A stretch of DNA of 64,000 bases from Triplophysa rosa (taxonomy: Eukaryota; Chordata; Actinopteri; Cypriniformes; Nemacheilidae). How positions within the stretch are numbered: the stretch's first letter is position 1; each line of letters starts with the position of its first letter. The DNA is taken from the NCBI RefSeq assembly GCF_024868665.1, contig NC_079891.1, positions 29,962,665 to 30,026,664 on the forward strand, written 5' to 3'. Below the pieces are notes generated by a model, which was not told the origin of the DNA, ran no database searches, and saw only the letters and a program-made list of their open reading frames with translations. The position numbers were made by a program, and so were the translations under genes. Positions 22,720 to 33,973 of this stretch are shown piece by piece.

Positions 22720-24456
22720 TGGGTGACTAATAATAATGTTTTTTTGGCAAAAAATAAAAATCACAAAAATATGAAGATACGAGGTTTCAGAAGTGTTACG
22801 TTTATTAAATGTGACCCTGCCTGTGAAACCAGTCTCAAGTTGATGCTTAAAAACGAGCATCAAGTTTGATTACAACCATTAATTTAGCTAATTTCAGTCT
22901 TTGACGTGGCCTTACTCTGTCAATATTATATACAGGCCTATGTATGATATTCTATAATAATATATCCACTGTCACCAAATAACACAGTCACAGTGAGCTG
23001 TGCTTCATGCACACAACTTACACATTAGTAGCGTTTGCATGGACTTGATTCCTTACCGTGATCTCTTCCGCACGAGCGCACCCTTTAAAAGGCTGCTTGC
23101 TTAGCTGTTTACAGCAGGGGTGCGGCAATCCCTCACGGAGCCATTAGCACAATCTGCAAGCCGAGCATAATGATAGACTTTGTGGCATTTCTTATTATTA
23201 TTTTATGATTGTTAATCTCGGCGCATCTCTGCTCCTGTGGCTTCTGTAATATCCTCTCTCAGGACTGAGGTATTTCTACTGGGCTGGTAGTAAATAATCT
23301 CCCTGCGATTGAGCAGCGTGTTTATGGTCTATCAGGGACAGCTGGGCCAACTAAACTTAATCAGTTTATTAGTGGAGTGCTGTGGAAATGTGATATATGA
23401 TGTCTGGGGTAATCACAAGTCATCATGCTTCACTTGGCGGCCTCGGATTTTATAACAGTGCCAATTATTCCTCCGTTATTAATTATAAAACATTTTACTA
23501 TTTACATTTTCTATCACCCGCGATTTTACGCTGGGTTAGACGTAAAACCTGCGCGCGAGAACAAAGCTAGACGCCGGTTGTACGTTAGAAAAGATAATTA
23601 GCTTCCCTCATACAGCACGGGGTTTTACAGCTCGTCAGGGGTGCTTGGAGCTAGATTTGGATTGTGAAACCGTGAGCCCTGGATTTGAATCAAAAAGCAG
23701 GTAATAAAAAAGGAAGGAAAGTTTAGCTGCTGCCAGTCACAACCTAGGATGATGTCATCATTTCAGATTTGTCGTAACTCTTTTCATCTCTATTATTTTC
23801 ACTCTGTTATGAGACGTGAGCGAGTTTGACTAGGCCTATATGTGCTCGAGGTCTCGCTGTCTCTTTCCGACGGGCCCGATTTGATTTCCGTTTGATCCTG
23901 TTTTCATTCCAGGTGAATTGCTGCAATTTCCCGGCTGATCTGACGGTGTGTTGGTGGCCCATGATCAGAAAGAACCAGGGTGCTTCACAGTTTAGGTTCG
24001 CCAGAGGATAGGAGAAGTCCTCTTTGAAATTTCACATCATAACCGCTCTCATTAGGAATAGTGTCAAAACGTTGTCTAACAGTCAGACTAAGTGTATCTC
24101 TATCTTTGAAAGTTTATATGAATCCTTATCTTACTATCTGCCCCCAATATCATCTACACATCGAGATGTCCTGAATGCAGTTGCTTTGCAAACATGCCTT
24201 CAAAGTTTTGTTTCCATCATTAAGGTTAGAGGATTTGATCGGAGCCCGTGGTTCTGTTTTTAACCTCCACACACGCAAAATAAAATGTGTTCCTGTGTTG
24301 ATTTTTATGACATCTTAAACACTCTGTGATGTCACTACAGGAAGGGCTTCTCTTTTTCTTCTAAAACAATAAGATGAAGATATGGCACAAGGATAAACTA
24401 TGATTTGCCACTATAGCGTTTGCGTGTTGGAGACAAGAGAAAATGTAAAAACAAAA
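22720..24456. other. Unique noncoding stretch with a possible conserved element (23030-23530)
   Basis: No exon is visible. The middle, 23030-23530, stands out: no transposon ends, balanced base composition, and homeobox-like cores (taattat, attaat, tttatgat). That is the look of conserved developmental noncoding DNA in vertebrates, but only alignment with other fish could establish it. Confidence 0.4.
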
Positions 24457-25075
24457 ATTAAGAGCCCATTCCAAATTGCTATTTTATCGGCATTTCTAGA
24501 TGTGTTGTGGCCATCGCGGTCCAGTGTCTGTTAAATTTCAACAAAATCAAACCTCAGGGGCCAGTTGTTCAAAAAGTTGAATCTGGATCAGAATAATCCT
24601 GGTTTTCTCGCTTAAACATAGCCCAATCTTACTAAAAAGTTTTGAACAACGACTATTTGATCCAGATTCACAATCCTTTTTTTTTGCTTTTGAACAACCC
24701 ATTTTTAAGGTTTGATCCAATCCGATAGCCGAAGTCTAATCAGATAACTTTGAACAACTGGCCCCTGGTGTGACAAAGTCATCCAACAACAATGTGAAAG
24801 ACACATGAAAACTGTGATAAAATCCAGGTTATCACATTAAAAAACATTAAAAATATACAAATTGCTGTATCGTCTAAAAGTGTTTATAAACATTTTTCTT
24901 TGGAGTATTTGAGGTCTGAAAAAATACAGAGCATCTTTTCTCTGGTTTTCATTTTCTGCAAATAAATGCAAATAGAATTTTTTTGGGGGAATTTGGGAGA
25001 AATACTGTTCGTAGTTCACAAAAAAACAAAAATGATCATTTTACCTTTAATAGTAATTTTGAAATTGACTTTTTT
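24457..25075. mobile_element. TIR repeat with ATTAAGAG-CCATTCCA end, copy 1, carrying a nested MITE
   Basis: The left end 'attaagagcccattccaaat' and internal 'gcatttctagatgtgttgtg' and 'agtcatccaacaacaatgtg' match the copy at 47453-47799. The inner block 'gaggtctgaaaaaatacaga' also occurs at 60401. The MITE at 24555-24767 interrupts it. The right terminal repeat has decayed. Confidence 0.65.
24555..24767. mobile_element. MITE with CAGGGGCCAGTTGTTCAAA ends, nested in an older repeat
   Basis: The ends 'caggggccagttgttcaaa' and 'tttgaacaactggcccctg' are perfect inverted partners. Inner pairs include 'tctggatcagaataat' and 'tttgatccagatt'. It splits a host repeat whose unsplit version is at about 47520-47530, so the insertion is younger than that repeat's spread. 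Confidence 0.85.
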
Positions 25076-25080
25076 TTCTG

Positions 25081-26059
25081 CGGCTATATATCTGAAATAA
25101 TGTTATAATGAAATAGCATGATGAAACAACTGTCCAGCATTTTCATTTTTTTTTTTACTTCAGGACTTCTGCACGTTCTTATATCACTAACAATTTCGCC
25201 ATTTGAACGCTGCAAAAACTGAAATGTAAAAAAATCTTACCTAGTATGTTTGCCTTGTTTTCCAGTACAAATAAATGAAGATACAGTTTACCTGAGAAGT
25301 TTAAGTTTCAAATTAATTCAGTAAACTTGATTCAAGTTTATTTTGCTCACCCCAGACATGTTTCCTTGTTTTAACTTTGTTTAACTTTTAAAATGTTTTC
25401 AGATAAAATATTTTTGCTTTACTAGTGAATTAGTCTGTTAGAGATACTATTAGATAGTACTGGCCTTTACATTTCCCTGTCTCTTTTAAAAACACAGAAA
25501 GTCATGAGGTATGAGGTGTATCACCAGCAGGTAGGCCTGAGGTTCATTAGAAGCTGTGTGTTGCTGTTCTCTGACAGCATGTCAGCTGAGACGACAGCAG
25601 CTGGTGCACAGCATCACCTGTGATGATGTGTCTCTAATCAAAGGCTTCCTCTTTGGAGGTGAGTAGTCTTAGATCTCACACTCTTAAAATAAGAGCACAG
25701 ATTTTTTTGAATATATAGCAGAGGCATTCGCAGACCGACAAATACAAAGATATTTTGTTCAAATAAAAGTCGCCAGTGTGATTTCAAACAGGCGGTATTG
25801 ATTTTTGTCTGCATACGTTCTGTATTATATTTGTGTTGGCACATGAAATTGAGAGTAATACAGATACTTCATGCATTTACTTTAGCAGCTTTGAAGTCAC
25901 TTTGTTCATTTTGCGGATGCTGCAGGATTCTTCACCTGTGTTTTGTTCACCATATGTGATATTTTCTTCACAGCTGTTAATAAAACATGTTTTGCTTATT
26001 TTTGCTCCTTCAGACAAAAAAAACATAACAAATCTAATATATTTTGTCGTTTTATGTGC
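25081..26059. other. Unrecognised noncoding stretch
   Basis: The sequence from about 25209 ('gctgcaaaaactgaaatg...ttgttttccagtacaaata') resembles the ends of common 'actgcaaaaa' MITEs of fish, as does about 10528, but I could not close a second end. The rest holds nothing I recognise. Confidence 0.4.
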
Positions 26060-26210
26060 TTAAAGGGACAGTTCACCTGAAAAAAGAAAATTCTGTCATT
26101 TCCTCACCCTCTTGTCATTTCAAACCTGTATGACTTTCTTTCTTCCGTAAAACACAAAAGAAGCTATTTTGAAGTAAGTTGGTAACTATACAGCAGCACC
26201 CATTCACTAC
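26060..26210 (+). mobile_element. Half of a TTAA-flanked foldback MITE, copy e
   Basis: The left end 'ttaaagggacagttcacc' and inner 'cctcaccctcttgtcatttc' with 'tgtatgactttctttcttcc' match copy b. The sequence then breaks at about 26210 into an unrelated 'aaaggactacaaa' repeat, so the right arm is absent. Confidence 0.75.
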
Positions 26211-26245
26211 AAAGGACTACAAAAAACTACAAAGGACTACAAAAC
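26208..26245 (+). repeat. Short direct repeats of 'aaaggactacaaaa'
   Basis: Three near-identical units occur in tandem at the broken edge of the half MITE, a likely scar of replication slippage or end joining. Confidence 0.6.
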
Positions 26246-26693
26246 ATGGCACAGAACAGGAAGTAACAGAAAAGTTCACCAACACAGGGGAAACACGGAC
26301 TGGGATCGTGACAATTATCATGTATTTTGTTATATCTGTGAGTTAAAAAAACATTTAAGGAATATATAATATTGTAAAGGGCAAATATACATATAAAACA
26401 CAAATGTAAATAAACTGCGAAAATAAGCTCAATATTAATGCTTCGTATTTAAATTCTATGAATTAAAACTACATGCACAATATAAAACACGGTCAATTTA
26501 AGAACAAAGCAAGGTCAATGTTAATGTTACATTAGCTTTACAATAATTAACAACATATTTAACTGTACATGAAAGTCGGCTGAGACTGTTTTGCGGGCTG
26601 TGCGTGGTATTCTGTCCCGTGGGCTCATGGGATGTAGAAGTATCTCTAGTATCTATCGCTGAGTGCTTCAGAATCTGGGCGTAACCAGTAAAC

Positions 26694-26957
26694 CATCCGG
26701 GAATTTCTCGCATACTCTTTTATGAATACTGAAGATTCGGACATACTACTCTGTTCAAGGACTGTTTTCTCCTACTACATAGTAGGTAAGTAGGTGTTTT
26801 CGGACGCAACATTAGTATACGCACGTCCAAATCTCGCGAGAAATAGTCCACCACCCGGGTATTTCTCGCCTACTGTTTTGTGTATACTGACGATTCGGAC
26901 AAATTATTCGTTCGCTTACTGCCTACTATATAATAAGGAAGTATGCCATTTCCGATT
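26694..26957 (+). repeat. Two-unit tandem repeat around a 'cctactatatagtagg' motif
   Basis: Unit 1 (26694-26806) runs from 'ccatccgggaatttctcgc' to 'gtgttttcgga'. Unit 2 (about 26850-26957) runs from 'ccacccgggtatttctcgcc' to 'gccatttccga'. They share the order: ccgggtatttctcgc, tactgttttgtgtatactga, gattcggaca, then a palindromic 'ctactatatagtag'-like core. The offset is about 156 bp. It probably derives from a TIR element. Confidence 0.65.
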
Positions 26958-27435
26958 CAGCCAGTGTAAACATGACTTGTCTGTTCAACCAGTCAGAAAA
27001 GAGCTTGCCAGATCCATAGCTGTCTGAGACTGAGCAGACTGAGACATGCTCAACACAGAAAAATAAAGCTTTTAATGAAGTACCAGTAATGTTATTTATG
27101 TCTATTATTTTAGTAGCTTCTTCTATCTATTTTGAGAGTTACCATCGCTCAATGAGTGAACTGTTTCATCAACCTGACTAACAAGCTCTCATTGTCACTC
27201 TCGCTTTCTTGTGTTTCGCTAGTTCAATTTGCATTTTGTTTTAGTAACACACAAGTGATGGTGTTGATGAGCAGTGTTAGGGTTGCCTGTATTGTAGCCA
27301 ATTAAACTTAAAAATACACCGACTACATCTCTATTATCTTTATCTATCTAACAAGGTAAAGCATAGACAATCCAAACAATTTAGTTTCTTTTAGATGTTT
27401 GTCTTTTCATGAATCGATTGTTTCATTTGATTACC

Positions 27436-27745
27436 TGTGTATGAAATTTTGCGGCATCTAGTGGTGAGGTTGCAGATTGCAATCAACGGCTCACTTTCCC
27501 CTTCCCCACTACCATCGTGTTTTTGCTTCTTTGCCGAAGGAGATAATGTATTTACAAAACGTGCCTGTAGGGCAGTTTGTCCGTTTAGGGATACTGTAGA
27601 AACAACATGGTGAATTCTGGTAGATAGAAGATAGAAATAGCTCATTCTATGGTAATATTAAAATCATAACGCTTCATTAAGGTCTTTATACACGTAGTTA
27701 TGTATAATACGTTGCATTTCTGTCAATAGTTTCTCCAAAAAATGA
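27436..27745 (+). mobile_element. TTAA-type repeat ('gcggcatctagtggtgaggt' family), copy 1
   Basis: Shares 'tctagtggtgaggttgcaga', 'cttctttgccgaaggaga', 'tactgtagaaacaacat' and 'aaggtctttatacac' with copies at 29592-29980 (+) and 33462-33781 (-). Its terminal bases have decayed. Non-coding. Confidence 0.7.
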
Positions 27746-28224
27746 CACTTTGGATCTGACTTACATTCCTTTAATTGATTGACCATTTATAATTGATTGT
27801 TACTGTAGGATAAGGATTAAGGTAGGAGATCCACTGAAATATCATAATTTACATTTTGGAGAAAGATAAAAGCATGTCAAGTCCGAATCAGTACATTTGA
27901 CAACATATATTGACTGTGACGAAATGAACCATTAGCGTAAGCTGTTGTGCAACACCCCTCCAGACTAAGTAATTTTTTTCTCTTATCTTAACTTAAAATA
28001 CACTGCAGTATAAGACAACCATTTATGGTTTGATTCGCCCATAAGTGTAAAAACTGTTGGTCTGTGCCAATATCAAAACATTGTTAATTGAAACTTCTGA
28101 TTGCACACTTACACTTTAACAACAAAATGACTAAATCCAGATTGCAGCCACAACATTGAATATTTATGACGAGTTCAAGAAGTCTGTATGTTACGATTTA
28201 AGAAAACTTATTTGTTTAGCATGT

Positions 28225-28400
28225 TTTTTTTTAAGTTATGTTTCTCAGAAAAACCTCTTATGCACAAGGAACTGTTTTCTTGTAGTATAACATCTTACAT
28301 ATAACTGTACAAATGTATGTTGCTGTTTCAGATACAGATTTAACCATATGAGTCACATCAGTTTGCAAATATGACATTTGATTTAATGTTATAGTTTTAT
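28225..28400 (+). repeat. Dispersed direct repeat, unit 1
   Basis: Contains 'cttatgcacaaggaactgtt', 'acatataactgtacaaatgt' and 'ccatatgagtcacatcagtt'. The same order recurs at about 29088-29255. The two units lie about 860 bp apart in the same orientation. Confidence 0.65.
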
Positions 28401-29087
28401 TTAAGCAGACATTTCCAGCCCATGGGCTGCAATACTACCTTCGTCTTTCAGAAATAGCTGACATCTTTCTGGGGTTATTTGCTGAGTAGAGATTATGGAC
28501 GATGGTTCATTGAAGGCTGTTTGATCTGGTCTCTGATTTTGGCTGAGCGCTTTGGGTATTTTGGCTCATGAGTGTTGTTGGAGATTTGCTTTTCCGGTGT
28601 AAATGTTTGCAGGAATTATTTGAATGTGTACACTACACAGTCTCTTTATATCACACTCGTACACACATTTTCATCTGTGAGGCAGCGCGAGGTGAGGTCA
28701 AAATGACATACGCACCTGACAACACTCCAGAGTCTGTCATCTCACCTCCACTGGAGACTTTTGGCATCCATCTCTCATCCTTATGTTGAAACTCTAGCTG
28801 CTCATTTTGTGCTTACTGTAGGTGACAATCAGTAGAACAATTACCAAACTTAAAGTCTCAATTAAATAAAAAATTACAAATGTAATTTCTTTCACGGTAT
28901 ATTGCCGTGTTTATAAATAGCTAGTGTGGGTCATTTACTTTTAAATTCATGTGCCCTTCACAACTTCTGGTTCACGGGGACTTTAAACCAGGCGTGTTGA
29001 TTCATCCAGGGAGTTTCTTAGTGTTGCTAGGGTAAGAGCAGACACTCAGCAAAGTGATTTTTTGTTTTTGTTTCATAACCAACAGGT

Positions 29088-29255
29088 TTTTTAAACTATG
29101 TTTTTTATAATAACCTCATGCACAAGCAACTCTTTTCTTGTAATACAGTACATATAACTGTACAAATGTATATTGTAGTATCCAATTCAGATTTAGCCAT
29201 ATGAGTCACAACGGTTTGCAAAAATGAAGAAAGCCTTTGAATGTTATAGTTCAGT
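29088..29255 (+). repeat. Dispersed direct repeat, unit 2
   Basis: Contains 'ctcatgcacaagcaactctt', 'acatataactgtacaaatgt', 'ccatatgagtcacaacggtt' and 'gaatgttatagtt', matching unit 1 with scattered substitutions. Confidence 0.65.
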
Positions 29256-29591
29256 AAAGCTGATATTTCTGAATTGTACAATTTTTGGTAATACCAACAA
29301 ATAGGAGCAATTTATAGATTGCGAATAAAGAGTTTCAACCGCCACTGATTTGATCAAATCTGACAGGTGATATTACTTTAAATATTGTGATTTTTTAAAT
29401 CTGTTTTCCTATGTTGTTTTTAAGAATACTGTATAAAGCACAAATTTTTTTTATCTTGTGACCTATAAAACCAATTAATGAGCATACTAAATAAATCACT
29501 TGTTTATAATTCAATCCATGTGTAGAAAGACTGTAATTAATAATAATATTATGTGACTCTGTGTGTGATTCTGTGAATTACACAAATTACT

Positions 29592-29980
29592 TTAAGGAGC
29601 AATGTGGAGATTTTAGCGGCACCTAGCAGTGATGTTGAGAATTGCAACCAACGTCTCACTCCACCCCTCGCTTTCGAAGCGCTACGCCGGTTCTCACAGG
29701 ACAAAGATGTCGGTGCGTTTTCGCTTCTTTGCCGAAGGAGACAGCATTTTTATGAAACACGCGCTGTAGAGCAGTTTTCCGTTTAGGGCTACTGTAGAAA
29801 CAACATTGTGAATTTGCATGTAAGGGGTCACGCGGTGTATGTGGATAGAAAAAGCTCATCCTAAAGTAATAAAAACAAAACGCTTCCTTATGTAAGGTCT
29901 TTATACACCTCTGAAGACATATTATGCATATTGCATTTCTGTCAGTAAATCCTCCTAAATATTATACACAGCACCTTTAA
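29592..29980 (+). mobile_element. TTAA-type repeat ('gcggcacctagcagtgatgt' family), copy 2, most complete
   Basis: TTAA occurs at 29592-29595 and 29977-29980, with weakly inverted ends 'ttaaggagcaatgtgga' and 'atacacagcacctttaa'. The middle has 'ctttgccgaaggagaca' and 'tactgtagaaacaacattgt'. At 389 bp it is a non-autonomous DNA element. Frames on both strands are incidental. Confidence 0.7.
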
Positions 29981-31389
29981 AGACTTCGACAATGTGTTAC
30001 CAGAATATTCAGAATGTAAAATTCATGCTAAAATATATTTTCTGTAGCAGTACTGTAGGCTTTCACATAGCTTTTACAGTACAGTATGCCATGCTGTGAT
30101 TCTGTAATGCTAATATGGATGCGCACGTGTGAAATGTATGTCACTGTTCGACTGTCTATGAGTGTTCAGTAAAGGTGGCCTGCTGTTTTTCATGAAAATA
30201 AATGAGGCATGAGGAGGAACACTGCGATTTGCTGGGAGCATTATCACGCCACACCTTTCGGCCAGTCAAATTCAAGTATTTTTCAAAGCGTGCTATAATG
30301 CGTGATAATTCACTGGCCGCATATTTAAATACAGACCCTAATCTGCTCTCTTAAAGCAAATGAAACGTGATCAACAGAGCTGCTCCTTAACAGGCAGAAA
30401 ATGGGACTCCCACTTTCTCCAGCACCCCGGCTCTCTCCGCTATTGTGCTGCTGTCAACGCTAAGCTCCACTGCCAAGGAAGGCGCAACATCGTAGGGGCA
30501 CACAACCGAACAAGCACCTCTTCTGTGGCTGAACCAACAGAAATAGAGAAAGAAGATAAAAGCCAAATGGGGACGCGGAAAAGCCTGGGCATGCGGCACC
30601 GTATGTGAGAGAGAAAAACAAACCTAATGAAAGCAAAGGAATCTGGTGGAGGAACAAGGAAGATGGGTTTCTCCTCTATCTGTTAGTTTTACTTTAATAT
30701 GGGGATTTGAAACTGAGCGTCTTGAGACGCCGCGCTCGGCTCTGCCTGTCCAAACTAACTGTGCGTAATTCACCAACCCTCTGAAGCCCCAGATTAGGGG
30801 ACTCTAGTTTGGTCACACATCAGCGTAGAACGTCTTCATTAGTGCTCAGGGTTTAATAAGCCAAAACTACCCTCAAAAAGTCAGGGTTTTCCAAGAAATG
30901 TTGTAAGTACTTATACAGAGACATAAATCCAGCTCATGTTTCCTTCAAGTCACCTTCCGGATAGTCTTAATCACCCCGTGCTTGCTTCCATCCTCTGGGG
31001 TGGTCTTCGATATGGGGGAGAGAGAAATGAGCAGTAACATTCATCATCTCAGCTTTTCATGCCTCTTCAATGCTTGACTAAGCTAAAAATGTATATTTGG
31101 CGTCCTTGCATGTAATCGGGTCTACAGAGCAGCGCTGAGCAGAAGGTTCCCAGTTGCACTCTATCTCTTCTGGCTCGCCCACCACACAGGGCCGTCGCGT
31201 GAAACTTCATTAGCAAAGCTCTCTGTGGTCCTCTACTCGCTCTGGTGTCTTAATGCAATAAAGTATGTGGATTATAACAAAAAACTCTTAGGAACATACA
31301 CAGAGCATACATTTTATCAGTAAAATAAAAATGGTGGATGATTTGCATTCGCTTCAAAGGAAAGCTCTTTTTGCATTACCTTGATGAAG
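29981..31389. other. Unique noncoding stretch
   Basis: No supported exon or transposon. The part at 30180-30500 has balanced composition and could hold regulatory sequence. The overlapping short frames on both strands at 30360-30657 show no protein similarity I recognise. Confidence 0.4.
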
Positions 31390-31668
31390 TTAAAGTGATA
31401 GTTCACCCAAAAATGAACATTCTGTCATCATTTACTCATCCTCTTGTCATTTCTAACATGTATAACTTTCTTTTTTCCGCAGAACACACAAAAAATGATA
31501 TTTTGAAGAATGTTGTTAACCGGCACCCATTCACTTGTGTAATGCAAGTAAATGGGTGCCAGTGCTTTTTGGTTACCGACATTGTTCAAAATATCTTCTT
31601 TTGTGTTTTGCAGAAGAAAGTCATACAGGTTTGAAATGACGAGAGGATAAGTAAATGATGACAGAATA
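31390..31668 (+). mobile_element. TTAA-flanked foldback MITE, copy f (right terminus lost)
   Basis: The left end 'ttaaagtgatagttcaccc' with 'tcatttactcatcctcttgt' is intact. The inner arms 'tattttgaagaatgttgtta' and 'acattgttcaaaatatcttc' pair around a 'ggcacccattcactt' core. The right side stops at 'gtaaatgatgacagaat', missing the last 20 or so bases. Confidence 0.75.
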
Positions 31669-31669
31669 A

Positions 31670-33461
31670 AAAAATCGAATTATCTCGTAAATAAGCATTT
31701 TGAATTAAAGAAATGAATTAATAAATAAAAAATTCTTGTGTATCAGAAACTAAACAACATACCGTACATCCATCTATACTGTACATCCAATGTGTTTTAT
31801 ACAGGTAAAAAAAGTGTAGAAAAAGTGTAGTGCACTATTTTATTTACCAGGAATCTGTCTCTGTTAAACAGGTAGGCAAAATAGTTTTCATTTGAAGACA
31901 ATGGCATTTAATACAGACGGTTTATTATCTTGTTTACACAGCTGTGGTGCTAACAAGATTGATTCTTATTTGCAGGGAGCTAGTATTAATCTGAGCAAGC
32001 AAGGGATGTGCGCCATTCCGAATTGAATTTAAAGTGCCCTTTACTGAATTTAAATTAAAATTGAGCAGTGGTACTGTAGCAAACACGATGCAGAATTGCA
32101 ATTTGAATGTGAATATAAGGAAGTTGAATTAAAATGAATTTAAATTCAAATACATTCCGTTTACTGCAAACTACACCCTGGCTGAGGGCTTTGGCCAATG
32201 CCATTCAAATTCACACTCATGAATTGAAAGGGAGCTAGTTCTTAAATTATTGCACAACCCTGTTAGCAAGGGCATCGATTTAATTTCAATAAACACATTA
32301 CCCCAGACGTCTCTCTGAAGCTCTAATAAAACTTTATTTTAATATTAAAGGCAGTTTTAACATTTAAATGTTAAAATCATCATTCTAGACACCGCAGTCT
32401 AGACACCGTTGTCTAGTGTGTTTTCAATGAAGATAAATATTTTTTAAGCTTGCTGCTTCAGCTGATTTTTTTCTCTACAGTGCCACCTGTTGTTTTGGGG
32501 AAGTGTAAGAAAGCATTCAGAATATTAATGGCTCTCAATGTCTGATGGTGACAGAATTTTAAAGTGCTGTGCCATTACATTATTTTATTATGCAGGTGGC
32601 TTGCTATTATCATATCAAATTCTATTATCATATTGCCATTGCGTGCAAAAGAAATATTTCTGAAACATTGCAACCATCACAATCACTTTTTCAGTAACAA
32701 ATTGTTTCAAATGATAGAAAAAAAAAGATTAATAAAACAACACAATACTGAAATCTTCACGACTAAAGCTAACACTGAACTAACAAAAATGTATTAATCA
32801 GAAATATTAAGAGTTTTTCAAAGAGACATGAAATCCAAAACAACACAATGGGGCTTTATGATTAGTATCAAACTGGCAGGCAAATACATGTATTAGCAAT
32901 CACAAATGTGTCAGTTACTGGCGCTGATTGTGTTAACTCCGCCAACTTCGGCCAAATCCCCTCTCCGCTGCGTTTCCCCTCTGAGTGACCCCGTTGGAGC
33001 TCCATCTGTTGTAGCTCTTTGTGTTGTTCCCTGTAGAACAGAGTGGAACAGAAGTTTATCATTTTAAATTCTGCCAGCAGGAGGCTTTGTTTAGAAATGG
33101 CTTTGATTCTCTATCTCTCTCTCAGAAGCAAGGCTTTGACACTGTGGTTCATGGAAAACTTTGGGCTGGCACACGTCTTTTCATTTTGTCTAGAAAGTAT
33201 GCGTCTTTGAGAGAGTGAAAGGTCCGTTTGGGTCACCTCTACAAGTGATTGTGATTGTCTCAGCAATTCCGCTGTATCTTTAATAATCTTTGAGATGAGG
33301 AAACTTTTAATGCAGAAATTTTATCAGTCACGTGTTATGGGCGTTTTACTTTGATCTGGGCTAAAATCAAATTTCAAAAATCCTTAAAACTGTTTTGATT
33401 ACAATTTACAGTATTAGTACAACAGTTTGTTGATATGTCCCACTTTTCCTTAACGACAGCG
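31670..33461. other. Unrecognised AT-rich stretch
   Basis: The segment at about 32010-32160 is dense in 'gaatttaaat/attcaaat' inverted words and may be a decayed palindromic element. Elsewhere nothing is recognised. Confidence 0.4.
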
Positions 33462-33781
33462 TGCAGTGTGTAATTTTTTGGAGGATCTATTCATATAATA
33501 TACATAACTATGTCTTCAGAGGTCTAAAAAAACCTTAGATAATGAAGCGTTATGTTTTTATTACCTTATATGAGCTATTTCTATCTACATACACCGCGGG
33601 TCCCCTTACGTGGAATTCACCACCATTGTTTCTACAGTAGCAAAGAAGAGAAAACGTGACAATATTTTAGTCCTGTGAGAGTCGTTATAGTGCCTCGAAA
33701 GGGAGGGGTAGAGTGAGCCATTAGTTGCAATTCGCAACCTCACCACTAGATGCTGCTAAATTTCAAACACTGGACCTTTAA
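33462..33781 (-). mobile_element. TTAA-type repeat, copy 3 (minus strand)
   Basis: It reads on the minus strand as 'ccagtgtttgaaatttagca', 'gcatctagtggtgaggttgc', 'aattgcaactaatggctcac'. It ends at TTAA 33778-33781 on its 5' side and at 'cagtgtgtaattttttgg' on the other. The family is shared with 27436 and 29592. Confidence 0.7.
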
Positions 33782-33808
33782 GTATTAAGTCACAGATTTG
33801 CTCATTAA

Positions 33809-33970
33809 CACCGGGTCTACACCAGATGCGGCACGGCACGATGCAGAACGCATTAGAACTCATTATAATTTTTAATTTTGTCCACACTGGATGCGGCGTG
33901 ACGCGACAATCCCATTAGATCAAGCCGTGTGTCGTGTCGCGTGCTGGTCGCATCCGGTGTAGACACGGTG
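33809..33970. mobile_element. PIF/Harbinger-like MITE with TAA duplication
   Basis: The ends are 'caccgggtctacacc' and the inverse 'ggtgtagacacggtg', flanked on both sides by TAA (33806-33808, 33971-33973). A 3-bp TAA/TTA duplication is typical of PIF/Harbinger elements. The middle carries 'agatgcggc-cggcacg' and 'gtgtcgcg-gctggtcgcatc' as inverted arms. Confidence 0.75.
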
Positions 33971-33973
33971 TAA

